Source of the DNA: Burkholderia sp. Ax-1724 | GTDB lineage: Bacteria > Pseudomonadota > Gammaproteobacteria > Burkholderiales > Burkholderiaceae | Assembly (NCBI RefSeq): GCF_011752995.1 | Contig: NZ_VWWL01000026.1 | Coordinates: 1-64,000 of the forward strand | Direction of reading: 5' to 3' | Length of the DNA stretch: 64,000 bases | Made by a program: the position numbers and the translations under genes | The notes under the pieces: model-generated | Databases searched by the model: none | Told to the model about the DNA's origin: nothing | The model's input: only the letters and a program-made list of their open reading frames with translations | In this document: positions 34,511 through 43,578 of the stretch, one piece after another | Layout: each line of letters opens with the position of its first letter | Position numbering within the stretch: position 1 is the stretch's first letter

Positions 34511-35656
34511 ATGGACTTCGCACTTACTGAGGAGCAGACCGCGTTCGCTGATGCAGTGCAGCGATTCGCGCGAGACACGTTGGCGGAAGGCGCACTCAAG
34601 CGCGCGCATCATGCCGGTTTCGATTTCGACGTTGCAGGGCAGCTTGCGGAGCAAGGCCTGCTCGGCATCACGATGAACGAAGAGGATGGCGGCCAGGGCG
34701 GCACCCTCATGGATGCGGTCATCGCGATTCAGGAAATCGCGCTGGTTTGTCCGAAGAGCGCGGACATCGTGCAGGCCGGGAATTTCGGGCCGATTCGCAC
34801 GTTCGTCGAGTATGCGACGGCCGAGCAGAAGAAGCGCTATCTCAAGGATCTGCTCAGCGGGCGCAAAGTGATTTCGCTGGGCATGACGGAGCCCGGCGCC
34901 GGCTCGGCCGTCACGCAACTCAAGACGTCGGCACGGCGCGAGGGCGACGAGTACGTCATCAACGGGACGAAAATCTTCTCGACTCATAGTCCGGATGCCA
35001 GCCTGTTTCTCGTCTATTGCCGATTCGGTCCCGGTGTGGAAAACATCGGCTCCGTACTGATCGAAAAGGGTACGCCCGGATTTACGGTCGGTCAGCCGTC
35101 CAGCTTCATGAGCGGCGAAGAGTGGTCGCAGTTGTATATCGAAGAGTGCCGTATTCCCGCCGAGAATGTTCTGCTGGGACCGGGCGGATTCAAGAAGCAG
35201 ATCTCGGGCTTCAACGTCGAGCGCGTCGGCAACGCATCGCGTGCGTTGGCGCTGGGGCGTTACGCTTTCAATACGGCGCGCGAGCATGCGCTGATCCGCG
35301 AACAGTTTGGCCGGCAGCTTTGCGAGTTCCAGGGGATTCAATGGAAGTTCGCCGATATGGCGCTGAAGCTGGAAGCCTCGCAACTGCTGCTCTATCGCGC
35401 GGCCAATGTTCCGAACGGCGAGTTGCCGACCGCGTACAACACGGCCATTGCAAAAGCGCATTGCAACCTGACGGGCTTCGATGTTTCGAACGAGGCACTG
35501 CAGGTCATGGGCGGCATGGGTTATAGCCAGGAGTCGCTGGTCGAATACTGCGTTCGTCGCACGCGTGGCTGGATGATCGCGGGCGGCTCGATCGAAGTGC
35601 TGAAGAACCGGATCGCCGAGAACGTGTTCCAGCGCCGCTTCGATCAGCGCAAATAA
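34511..35656 (+). CDS. Acyl-CoA dehydrogenase (IVD/LCAD-like base placement)
   Basis: 381 residues from ATG 34511 (AGAGGAAA site). FAD enzyme oxidising an acyl-CoA to the 2-enoyl-CoA and passing electrons to EtfBA encoded downstream. Seen: LGMTEPGAGSAVTQLKTSAR, the flavin loop, and IREQFGRQLCEFQGIQWKFA. The catalytic Glu position of short/medium-chain enzymes near the C-terminus is not occupied (MIAGGSIEVL instead of YEGTxE). Instead Glu237 in GFNVERVG matches the helix-G base used by isovaleryl- and long-chain enzymes. This suggests a branched or unusual acyl chain. Confidence 0.85.
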   Translation: MDFALTEEQTAFADAVQRFARDTLAEGALKRAHHAGFDFDVAGQLAEQGLLGITMNEEDGGQGGTLMDAVIAIQEIALVCPKSADIVQAGNFGPIRTFVEYATAEQKKRYLKDLLSGRKVISLGMTEPGAGSAVTQLKTSARREGDEYVINGTKIFSTHSPDASLFLVYCRFGPGVENIGSVLIEKGTPGFTVGQPSSFMSGEEWSQLYIEECRIPAENVLLGPGGFKKQISGFNVERVGNASRALALGRYAFNTAREHALIREQFGRQLCEFQGIQWKFADMALKLEASQLLLYRAANVPNGELPTAYNTAIAKAHCNLTGFDVSNEALQVMGGMGYSQESLVEYCVRRTRGWMIAGGSIEVLKNRIAENVFQRRFDQRK

Positions 35657-35670
35657 GAGGGGCGTCTAAC

Positions 35671-37794
35671 ATGGAGAACAGCATCATGCCCCAGGGCGAA
35701 TCGCAGCGCAGGTCGCTGGCAGACGTGCTCCTTGCACCGCGCAGCGTTGCACTTGTTGGCGCATCGGACGACCCCTCGAAAACCGCGGCGCGTCCGCTCC
35801 GGTTTATCCGCCAGGCCGGCTTCGACGGTGACGTCTATCCCATCAATCCCAACCGCGACACCGTGCTGGGTGAACAGGCCTGGCCCAGTGTTCGCGCACT
35901 GCCGGTCGTGCCGGAGCATGCCTTCATTCTCACGCCGACCGACGCCGCGATCGACGCGTTGCAGGAGTGCGCCGAACTCGGTGTTCCCGTTGCCACGATT
36001 CTCGCCGCGGGCTTCTCTGAAAGCGGTCCGGAGGGCGAGGCTCGCGAGGAACGCGTACGGAAGATCGTTCAACGGACCGGGATTCGCGTGCTGGGCCCGA
36101 GCGGCCTCGGCATGGTCAACGTGCGCAGGAAGCTTGCGCTGACCGCGAACGCGGCGTTCGCGGAACCGGACCTGCCGGTGGGCGGAATCTTTGTCGCGTC
36201 GCATAGCGGCAGCATGATCGGGGCGCTCGTATCGCGAGGCAAGGAGCGCGGAGTCGGCTTTGCCGGGCTCGTTTCGGTCGGCAACGAGGTCGACCTGAGC
36301 GTCGGCGAAATTTGCGCGGCGACGCTGGACGACCCCCAGGTCACGGGCTACATGCTCTTCCTCGAGACCTTGCGGCACTCCGACAAACTTCGCCAGTTCG
36401 CCGTTCAGGCTGCGCAGAAAGGCAAGCCTGTCGTCGCCTACAAACTCGGCCGTTCGAGTGCGGCCGCGGAGTTGGCGGTCTCGCATACGGGAGCCCTCGC
36501 CGGCGAGGACGACGTCGCCGATGCTTTCCTGAGAGATTGCGGTATCGCACGCGTCGAAACGCTCGATGCGTTTCTCGAATGCCTGCCTCTGCTGGCATGC
36601 GTTCCCGTTGCCCAAGCCGCCACGGCGAGCAAGCCGCGCGTCGCGGTCGTGACGACGACCGGCGGCGGCGCGGCCATGGTCGTCGATCAGCTCGGAGTCC
36701 GGAACATCGAGGTCCAGCATCCGAGCGCGCAGACTTACGAGCGTCTGGCCGCTGCGGGCGTGAAGGTGAACAGCGGCCGCATCGTCGACCTCACGCTCGC
36801 GGGCACCCGCTATGACGTGATGAGCGCGGCCCTCGGCGTGCTGCGATCGGCGCCGGAATTCGACCTGGTCGTGGCGGTCGCCGGCTCCTCCGCGCGATTC
36901 TCTCCCGAGCTTGCGGTGCGTCCGATTATCGATAGCGCAACGCAGTCACCGGCGTTGCTTCCGCTCGCCGCGTTTGTCGTGCCGGACGCCCCCGAAGCGC
37001 TGCGGCGTCTGACCGCGAGCGGCGTGCCGTGTTTCCGCACGCCCGAGTCCTGCGCGGACTCGATCGCATCGGCCTATGCGCGACGCAGCCCGCTCGCGAT
37101 CGTCGAGCCGGCCGCAGTCGAAGCGGGAGGTGCGCCGATACTTCTGGACGAGTTGGCGGCTTACGAACTGCTGGCGAAGGTCGGCGTCGTTCATGCGCCC
37201 GCCGTGGCGATCGACGTAACGGGCGACGGCAGTCTTCCGGATAACCTGCCGTATCCGCTTGCAGTGAAGGTGCTATCGGCCGACGTACCGCACAAGACGG
37301 ATGTTGGCGGTGTCGAACTCGGCATCCGTGACGCCGGGCAACTCGATGCCGCGATCGAAAAAATCCGCGCGAACGTGGCCCGCAACGTCGAAGGGTTCGA
37401 ACTGCAGCGCGTTCTTGTCCAGCAGATGACCCGGGGACTGGGCGAAGTTCTCATCGGATACCGTCGCGATGCGCAAGTGGGGCCGATTGTGATGCTGGCC
37501 TCAGGCGGCATCTTCACGGAGATTTACAGGGATCGCGCGCTGCGCCTCGCCCCCGTTACGCGGGAAGCGGCGCTCGAAATGATTTCCGAGGTCAAGGCCA
37601 TGCGTGCGCTCGACGGCTATCGCGGCAAGGCACGCGGCGACCTCGAAGCACTGGCGGATGCCATCGTCGCTGTGTCGAAGCTGGCTACGCTGCCCGGTGC
37701 CCTGGTTCTGGAGGCGGAAGTCAATCCGGTGATGGTGCTCGAAGAAGGACAAGGTGTTCTCGCGGTGGATGCTCTCGTGAAGATCGGGGGCTAG
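35671..37794 (+). CDS. ADP-forming acyl-CoA ligase (acetate-CoA ligase family, fused alpha-beta)
   Basis: 707 residues. The alpha part (about 1-460) has the CoA-binding Rossmann fold (SVALVGASDDPSKTAARPLR), the ligase domain and the phosphorylatable His in ELAVSHTGALAGEDDVADAF. The beta part (about 480-707) is the ATP-grasp domain (YPLAVKVLSADVPHKTDVGG, VNPVMVLEEGQGVLAVDAL). It activates a carboxylic acid to the CoA thioester with ATP to ADP + Pi. Its place between acyl-CoA dehydrogenase and hydratase/dehydrogenase fits the first committed step of the pathway. The next gene starts 1 bp after its stop. Confidence 0.87.
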   Translation: MENSIMPQGESQRRSLADVLLAPRSVALVGASDDPSKTAARPLRFIRQAGFDGDVYPINPNRDTVLGEQAWPSVRALPVVPEHAFILTPTDAAIDALQECAELGVPVATILAAGFSESGPEGEAREERVRKIVQRTGIRVLGPSGLGMVNVRRKLALTANAAFAEPDLPVGGIFVASHSGSMIGALVSRGKERGVGFAGLVSVGNEVDLSVGEICAATLDDPQVTGYMLFLETLRHSDKLRQFAVQAAQKGKPVVAYKLGRSSAAAELAVSHTGALAGEDDVADAFLRDCGIARVETLDAFLECLPLLACVPVAQAATASKPRVAVVTTTGGGAAMVVDQLGVRNIEVQHPSAQTYERLAAAGVKVNSGRIVDLTLAGTRYDVMSAALGVLRSAPEFDLVVAVAGSSARFSPELAVRPIIDSATQSPALLPLAAFVVPDAPEALRRLTASGVPCFRTPESCADSIASAYARRSPLAIVEPAAVEAGGAPILLDELAAYELLAKVGVVHAPAVAIDVTGDGSLPDNLPYPLAVKVLSADVPHKTDVGGVELGIRDAGQLDAAIEKIRANVARNVEGFELQRVLVQQMTRGLGEVLIGYRRDAQVGPIVMLASGGIFTEIYRDRALRLAPVTREAALEMISEVKAMRALDGYRGKARGDLEALADAIVAVSKLATLPGALVLEAEVNPVMVLEEGQGVLAVDALVKIGG

Positions 37795-37795
37795 T

Positions 37796-39874
37796 ATGGA
37801 CAGACGTTCAGGCCCTGAGTTCGAGGTGGCGGCGCAACCGGTTCGTTGTGAAAAGCATGGCGACATCGGTTTTCTCGTGATCGACAATCCACCCGTGAAT
37901 GCAAGTTCGGTGGAAGTTCGCCGCGAACTGCTCGAAGGCATTCTTGCCCTCGGGAACGACGCCACGCTGCGCGGCATCGTCATCATTGGCGACGGAAGCA
38001 CATTCATTGCCGGCTCGGACATACGCGAATTCGATGCCCCGATTCAGGCGCCGTCGTTGCCCGAGGTGATTCTCGCGATCGAGAATGCAGCCGTTCCGGT
38101 CATCGCTGCGATCCATGGTCATGCGCTCGGTGGCGGCTTTGAGCTGGCACTTGGTTGCGATGGGCGCATTGCGGTTTCCGGGGCGACGATGGGATTGCCC
38201 GAAGTCAGCCTCGGCATGATTCCCGGCGCGGGCGGAACCCAGCGCGTCGCATACATCACGGGCAAAGCGAAAGCCATCGAACTTGTCGCTTCCTCGCGCC
38301 GGCTGACGGCAGCCGAAGCGTTGCAGCTCGGACTCATCGACCAGCTCGTCGACGACGATCTGGCCGATGCCGCCGCACAGTTCGCGCTGACGTTCGCGGC
38401 AAGGAAGCGGCGGATTCGCGACCGCGAGGTTCCGTTTGCATCGGCCGGGGAAATCGAGTCGGCCATCGGCGCCGCCATGCGGCTGCGCAAGAACCTGCCT
38501 CATATCCAGCAGGCGGTCGACGCGGTCAACATGGCCGGCGACGTGCCGTTCGATGAGGCACTCTCACGGGAGCGCGCGGTTTTCGACGTGCTGCGCACGA
38601 GCGTTGCCGCGCGCGCATTCCGCCATCTGTTTTTCGCCGAGCGGGAGTGCCAGCGTTCGCGTTATGGCGGTCGTCCCGACACGGCGGGTATTCGTCGAAT
38701 CGGCGTGGTCGGCGCGGGCACCATGGGTGTCGGCATTGCCGGATGCTTTGCCGACGCGGGCTATGAAGTCGTTCTGTTCGACACCCATGACATCGCACTG
38801 GCGGCAGTCGCGGAGAAGCTTCAGCGCACCTACGACTCGCTGCTGAAAAAGGGCAAGCTCGACGAACGCGAGATGCGCGAGCGGCTCGCACGAGTCCGTA
38901 CGGTCAGCGATCTCGGGCAATTGAACAAGGTCGACCTCGCTATCGAAGCTGTTTTCGAAGATTTCGACGTCAAGCGCGACATCATGGCAAAGCTGCACGA
39001 TGTCTTGCCGCCCGATGCCATTCTGGCTTCGAATACTTCGTATCTCGACCTCAACCGGCTTGCGGCGGACGCGGGTCGTCCACGCCGTACTGTGGGCCTG
39101 CATTTCTTCAGTCCGGCACAGGCGATGCGGCTTCTGGAGATCGTCGAAACGGAGCACACGGATGCCGCGACGGTAGACATCGCGATTGCAATCGCGAAAC
39201 GTCTGGGAAAGGTGCCGGTGGTCGCTCGGGTCGCCGAAGGTTTTATCGGCAACCGTATTTTTGCGGCCTACCGCAAGCAGTGCGAGTACATGCTGGAAGA
39301 GGGCGCGTTGCCCGAGCAGATCGATGAAGCACTGGAGGAATTCGGCTTCGCGATGGGCCCGTTCGCCGTCGCGGATCTTTCCGGGCTCGACATCGCCTGG
39401 AAGATGCGTCAGCGCCTGAATGCGGTGAGCAGGCCCGCCCGCTATGTGACGATTCCGGACGCGTTGTGCGAAGCCGGCCGGTTTGGCCGCAAGACCGGTG
39501 CCGGGTATTACCTGTACGAGGCCGGTGGCCGGCGCGGTGTTCCCGATCCGGAGGTGCACACGATCATTGCTCGTGAGCAGCGGAAGAGGGGCATCGTTCC
39601 GCGCTCGCTGGGCAACGATGAAATCGTCGAGCGTGCGATGGCCGCCATCGTCAACGAAGCGGCGAAAGTGATGGAAGAGGGCGTTGCCTCTCGTACCAGT
39701 GATATCGACGTGGCGCTCGTGCATGGCTACGGGTTCCCGCGTTACCTGGGCGGCCCCGTTTTCTGGGCACGGCAGCGTGGTACTGACGAGATGCACGACA
39801 TGATAAAGCGCGTGCAAGCCGCATCTGGCCCAGACTTCGTTGTGGGCGATATCGACGCGATGCTCGCAAAATGA
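37796..39874 (+). CDS. Bifunctional enoyl-CoA hydratase / 3-hydroxyacyl-CoA dehydrogenase (FadB-like)
   Basis: 692 residues. N-terminal crotonase: GHALGGGFELALGCDGRI and PEVSLGMIPGAGGTQR retain both catalytic glutamates. Central NAD domain: IRRIGVVGAGTMGVGIAG from about residue 300. Then GLHFFSPAQAMRLLEIV with the catalytic His, and two C-terminal 3HCDH domains (GFIGNRIFAAYRKQCEYMLE; GFPRYLGGPVFWARQRG). It hydrates the enoyl-CoA and oxidises the 3-hydroxyacyl-CoA. No thiolase gene accompanies it in the operon, which is unusual. Confidence 0.88.
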   Translation: MDRRSGPEFEVAAQPVRCEKHGDIGFLVIDNPPVNASSVEVRRELLEGILALGNDATLRGIVIIGDGSTFIAGSDIREFDAPIQAPSLPEVILAIENAAVPVIAAIHGHALGGGFELALGCDGRIAVSGATMGLPEVSLGMIPGAGGTQRVAYITGKAKAIELVASSRRLTAAEALQLGLIDQLVDDDLADAAAQFALTFAARKRRIRDREVPFASAGEIESAIGAAMRLRKNLPHIQQAVDAVNMAGDVPFDEALSRERAVFDVLRTSVAARAFRHLFFAERECQRSRYGGRPDTAGIRRIGVVGAGTMGVGIAGCFADAGYEVVLFDTHDIALAAVAEKLQRTYDSLLKKGKLDEREMRERLARVRTVSDLGQLNKVDLAIEAVFEDFDVKRDIMAKLHDVLPPDAILASNTSYLDLNRLAADAGRPRRTVGLHFFSPAQAMRLLEIVETEHTDAATVDIAIAIAKRLGKVPVVARVAEGFIGNRIFAAYRKQCEYMLEEGALPEQIDEALEEFGFAMGPFAVADLSGLDIAWKMRQRLNAVSRPARYVTIPDALCEAGRFGRKTGAGYYLYEAGGRRGVPDPEVHTIIAREQRKRGIVPRSLGNDEIVERAMAAIVNEAAKVMEEGVASRTSDIDVALVHGYGFPRYLGGPVFWARQRGTDEMHDMIKRVQAASGPDFVVGDIDAMLAK

Positions 39875-39929
39875 AGGATCGGGCGAGCGTCGATCTCGCT
39901 CTGAACGACCGGACAGTAGAGGTGATGGA

Positions 39930-40679
39930 GTGAAAATTGTCGTGGCAGTGAAGCGTGTCGTGGACGCTAACGTGAAAGTGACGGTCGCCTCGGACAATTC
40001 GGGGGTGAACCTGAACAACCTGAAAATGGCGATGAATCCGTTCGATGAAATCGCCATCGAAGAGGCTGTCCGCCTGAAGGAAGCCGGCGTGGCGAGCGAG
40101 GTGGTCGCGGTGTCGGCAGGCGTCGTGCAATGTCAGGAGACGTTGCGTACGGCGCTGGCGATGGGCGCGGACCGGGCGGTGCTGATCGAGACCGACGTGG
40201 AGTTGCAACCGCTTGCCGTTGCCCGATTGCTGAAGGCTGTGATCGACCGGGAGCAGCCCGGGCTCGTGATCCTTGGCAAACAGGCCATCGACGACGATGC
40301 CAACCAGACCGGCCAGATGGTCGCGGCACTCACGGGATTTGCGCAGGCCACGTTCGCTTCCAGAGTGGTGCTCGAAGAGGGGCGGGCCATCGTATCGCGC
40401 GAAGTCGACGGGGGAATCGAGACGCTTTCAGTGCGATTGCCCGCGGTCGTCACCACCGACCTCCGGCTGAACGAGCCGCGCTACGTCACCCTGCCGAACA
40501 TCATGAAGGCGAAGAAGAAGCCATTGGAATCCCTGAAGCCTGAGGATCTGGGTGTCGACGTCTCGCCTCGCCTGAAGACGCTGAGGGTCAGCGAACCGCC
40601 GAAGCGTGCGGGAGGCGTGAAAGTGCCGGACGTGATGACGCTGGTCGACAAGCTCAGGACCGAAGCCAGGGTGCTTTGA
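39930..40679 (+). CDS. etfB: Electron transfer flavoprotein, beta subunit
   Basis: 249 residues from GTG 39930. The family start (V/M)KIVVAVKRVVDANVKV begins here after a GGTGATGGAG site. It has NPFDEIAIEEAVRLKE, the AMP-binding AMGADRAVLIETD region, and the recognition loop area MKAKKKPLESLKPEDLGVD, which docks to the dehydrogenases. It accepts electrons from the acyl-CoA dehydrogenase of this operon. Together with the next gene it forms a dedicated ETF, probably additional to a housekeeping copy elsewhere. Confidence 0.9.
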   Translation: MKIVVAVKRVVDANVKVTVASDNSGVNLNNLKMAMNPFDEIAIEEAVRLKEAGVASEVVAVSAGVVQCQETLRTALAMGADRAVLIETDVELQPLAVARLLKAVIDREQPGLVILGKQAIDDDANQTGQMVAALTGFAQATFASRVVLEEGRAIVSREVDGGIETLSVRLPAVVTTDLRLNEPRYVTLPNIMKAKKKPLESLKPEDLGVDVSPRLKTLRVSEPPKRAGGVKVPDVMTLVDKLRTEARVL

Positions 40680-40709
40680 AGACAACCGCAGGTGGTGGAG
40701 AAAGGGGAT

Positions 40710-41645
40710 ATGACGATTCTGGTGATTGCCGAACACGACGGCAGGCAACTGAAGGCCGCAACATTCAATACGGTCGCCGCGGCCCAGAAGATCGGCGGCG
40801 AGATACACGTACTGATTGCAGGCCACAATGCCCAGGCGACGGCTGATGCGGCAGCGAAAATCGCGGGCGTCAGCAAGGTGCTGCTCGCCGACGCGCCACA
40901 ACTCGCTGAAGGTCTCGCGGAAAACGTCGCGGCGACCGTGCTGAACATCGCGAAGGATTACTCGTACATCCTGGCGCCGGCAACGGCCTACGGCAAGAAC
41001 GTCGTACCGCGTATCGCGGCGAAGCTGGACGTGGCGCAGATTTCAGACATCACAGCGGTCGATTCGGCCGACACATTCGAGCGCCCGATTTACGCTGGCA
41101 ACGCGATCGCGACGGTGCAGTCGAGTGATCCGATCAAGGTCATCACGGTGCGCGCGACGGGTTTCGACCCCGTTGCGGCAGAAGGCGGTAGCGCATCGAT
41201 CGACCGGGTCGAAGCGGCAGCGGACGCTGGCGTGTCGCAATTCGTGAGCCGTGAAGTGACGAAGCTGGACCGTCCGGAACTGACGGCAGCAAACATCGTC
41301 GTGTCGGGCGGCCGAGGCCTCGGCAGCGGCGAGCACTACACGAAGGTGCTGGAGCCGCTTGCCGATAAGCTGGGTGCTGCTTTGGGTGCCTCGCGAGCCG
41401 CCGTTGACGCGGGGTACGTTCCGAATGATTTTCAGGTCGGACAAACCGGCAAGATTGTCGCGCCGCAACTGTACATCGCGGTTGGCATTTCCGGCGCGAT
41501 CCAGCATCTGGCAGGCATGAAGGATTCGAAGGTCATCGTGGCCATCAACAAGGACCCCGAAGCGCCGATCTTCAGTGTCGCCGACTACGGTCTCGTGGGC
41601 GACCTGTTCACAATCGTTCCGGAGCTTGTCGACGCGCTCGGGTAA
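40710..41645 (+). CDS. etfA: Electron transfer flavoprotein, alpha subunit
   Basis: 311 residues from ATG 40710. It begins MTILVIAEHDGRQLKAATFN. The FAD domain is complete: VVSGGRGLGSGEHYTKVLEP, GQTGKIVAPQLYIAVGISGA, IQHLAGMKDSKVIVAINKD and the closing APIFSVADYGLVGDLF. It carries FAD and passes electrons to ETF:quinone oxidoreductase in the membrane. Last gene of the acyl-CoA unit, 30 bp after etfB. Confidence 0.92.
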   Translation: MTILVIAEHDGRQLKAATFNTVAAAQKIGGEIHVLIAGHNAQATADAAAKIAGVSKVLLADAPQLAEGLAENVAATVLNIAKDYSYILAPATAYGKNVVPRIAAKLDVAQISDITAVDSADTFERPIYAGNAIATVQSSDPIKVITVRATGFDPVAAEGGSASIDRVEAAADAGVSQFVSREVTKLDRPELTAANIVVSGGRGLGSGEHYTKVLEPLADKLGAALGASRAAVDAGYVPNDFQVGQTGKIVAPQLYIAVGISGAIQHLAGMKDSKVIVAINKDPEAPIFSVADYGLVGDLFTIVPELVDALG

Positions 41646-41705
41646 AGCGGTGTCCATCGCTATCGAGCGTATTTGATTCTTGCAACGTGGCAGCCGGAGG
41701 GGCTC

Positions 41706-42020
41706 GTGAATGCAATGACTGGCTTTGAGATGCGCCGGCTGGCCGCGGCAGCTTCCGCGAATCAGGAAGATGCCTGTCTGTGGAGAACATTTTCACAACT
41801 GTACGAGGAACGGCGTATTCGCTGGTGTAACTCGCCGCAAGGATGGCTCGTATCGATCGATCACCGCCACCTCGCAAGCGAACCAAGTTTCGACGAGGCC
41901 ATCCGCCGCGCCATCTCCCGACTGCAGTGGGCCGCAAGCCAGGCGCAATCGCCCGTAAGGAAGACACGTCGCGCTGTCGAAGGGAGTCCGTCATCGTCGC
42001 GCAGCTCTTCAGGCCGATAG
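41706..42020 (+). CDS. Small conserved-type hypothetical protein
   Basis: 104 residues from GTG 41706, five bases after GGAGG; ATG 41715 is an alternative. The core LWRTFSQLYEERRIRWCNS, GWLVSIDHRHLASEPSFDEA is folded-protein-like, while the last 30 residues are Ser/Arg-rich and disordered. I do not recognise the family, though similar short proteins occur in Burkholderia. Its position behind etfA may be chance. Confidence 0.55.
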   Translation: MNAMTGFEMRRLAAAASANQEDACLWRTFSQLYEERRIRWCNSPQGWLVSIDHRHLASEPSFDEAIRRAISRLQWAASQAQSPVRKTRRAVEGSPSSSRSSSGR

Positions 42021-42061
42021 TCTGCACGCCTGAACCGGCATGCTCGGGCGAGAACATGATC

Positions 42062-42139
42062 GAAGCGCCTGCATTGCGCAAGCGCTTCATGCTTTGAAAT
42101 TGTGCGCCCGCCGGAACAGCTTTGGCCGCCAGCGGGCGC
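42062..42139. terminator. Two hairpins between convergent genes
   Basis: GAAGCGC (42062-42068) pairs with GCGCTTC (42082-42088), and GCGCCCGC (42104-42111) with GCGGGCGC (42132-42139). Both lie in the 148-bp gap between the small hypothetical gene and the convergent aldehyde dehydrogenase gene, so they are terminator candidates for either direction. Confidence 0.45.
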
Positions 42140-42168
42140 GCACAGGGCGATCGCCACAGGTACCGCGC

Positions 42169-43545
42169 TCAGGCGATCTCCGTGACCTTGATCAGCTTGT
42201 GATTGAGAAATTCGCCGATACCAAGTTCCGAAAGCTCGCGCCCAAAGCCGGAATTCTTGGTGCCGCCAAAGGGCGTTTCCGGTGCATCCATGAAGCAGGT
42301 GTTGATGTACACCATGCCGGAATCGAGCTGTGCCGCGACCTTTTGAGCATGCGCGGTGTCGGCGTCGAAAACATAGCCGCTCAGACCAAATCGCGTGGCG
42401 TTGGCGAGCTTGATGGCCTCTTCCTCGCTATCGACGACATAGAAGGACAGGACCGGACCAAATGCTTCCTGGTCGAACAGCGGATTCTCGGGCGAGATGT
42501 TCGTCATGATCGTCGGCTCCAGGAAAAAGCCGGGCCGCTCGACGCGCTTGCCGCCGAACACGACTTCCGCGCCCGCTGCCTTCGCATCGGCGATCTGCTG
42601 CAACAGCGTTGCCAGTGCGCGTTCGCTGACGAGCGGGCCGATATCGGTTGCCGCGTCGGTCGGATCGCCTACCCTGATCGCGGAGAATCGTTCTTTCAAG
42701 GCGGTCAGCATCTGTGCGCCGCGCTCCTTGCCGACCACGATGACGCGCTTGATGTTCACGCAACCCTGGCCTGAATTGAAGGTGCGGCCCATCACGACCT
42801 GCTCGATCGCGTGTTCGAGCGGCGCGCCCGGCAGGATCAGAGCGGGGTCGCTGCTGCCCAGTTCGAGGATCGTCTTCTTGACGTTGCGCCCGGCGCGTTC
42901 ACCGACCGACATGCCGGCGCGCTCGCTACCGGTGAGCGCCACGCCGCGCACACGGAAGTCGTCGATGAGGTCCGCTATCTGCTCGACGCTGCAGAAGAGG
43001 TTGGTGTATGCGCCGAGCGGAGCGCCGGCTTCCTCGAACAGCCGCGCAAACGCAAGCGCGCACTGCGGCACGTTCGGTGCATGCTTCATTAGCACCACGT
43101 TTCCTGCGACGAGTTGCGGCCCCGCCACGCGGGCCAACTGATAGAAGGGGAAGTTCCACGGTTCGATCGCGAGGATGACGCCGATCGGCTCGGACACCAC
43201 CATGGCGCCAGGCGCGTCGGGCAAAGTCCGCGTGGCGAGGAAGCGTTCGCCGTTCCTGGCGTAATAGTCGAGGATATCGGCGGCGAGATCGACTTCCATA
43301 TAGCCGAAGCGCGTCACCTTGCCCATTTCGAGCGTCAGATAGCGCTGATATTCGTCGCGCTTTTCACGCAGGATCCGGGCGGCGCGGCCCACGATCCGTG
43401 CCCGCTCGGCGACTGGCCGCTTGCGCCAGTCGTCATGGAAGCACGCGTTCGCCGTTGCCAGCGCCGCGAAGACTTCCTCGTTCGAGAGAAACGGAAATTC
43501 CGGACCGGCTTCGCCGGTTGTCGGGTTGATTGTCTGAAAGCTCAT
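42169..43545 (-). CDS. NAD(P)-dependent succinate-semialdehyde dehydrogenase-type enzyme
   Basis: 458 residues, aldehyde dehydrogenase superfamily. Seen: IEPWNFPFYQLARVAGPQLV, general base in LELGSSDPALILPG, catalytic Cys in TFNSGQGCVNIKRV and the C-terminal APETPFGGTKNSGFGRELSE. The start has a GGAAAGG site 8 bp away. The substrate-binding region resembles succinate-semialdehyde dehydrogenases (GabD/Sad group). It follows the GFA gene by 33 bp on the same strand and lies under the LacI operator at 44019. Confidence 0.87.
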   Translation of the reverse strand: MSFQTINPTTGEAGPEFPFLSNEEVFAALATANACFHDDWRKRPVAERARIVGRAARILREKRDEYQRYLTLEMGKVTRFGYMEVDLAADILDYYARNGERFLATRTLPDAPGAMVVSEPIGVILAIEPWNFPFYQLARVAGPQLVAGNVVLMKHAPNVPQCALAFARLFEEAGAPLGAYTNLFCSVEQIADLIDDFRVRGVALTGSERAGMSVGERAGRNVKKTILELGSSDPALILPGAPLEHAIEQVVMGRTFNSGQGCVNIKRVIVVGKERGAQMLTALKERFSAIRVGDPTDAATDIGPLVSERALATLLQQIADAKAAGAEVVFGGKRVERPGFFLEPTIMTNISPENPLFDQEAFGPVLSFYVVDSEEEAIKLANATRFGLSGYVFDADTAHAQKVAAQLDSGMVYINTCFMDAPETPFGGTKNSGFGRELSELGIGEFLNHKLIKVTEIA

Positions 43546-43578
43546 GATTTCGATTCCTTTCCTTTTCCGGAGTCCTTG

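Noticed and set aside
39930..41645. FixAB nitrogen-fixation electron transfer proteins
   Set aside because: EtfB/A look like the housekeeping or catabolic type and sit with an acyl-CoA dehydrogenase; no fixC/fixX or nif genes are present.
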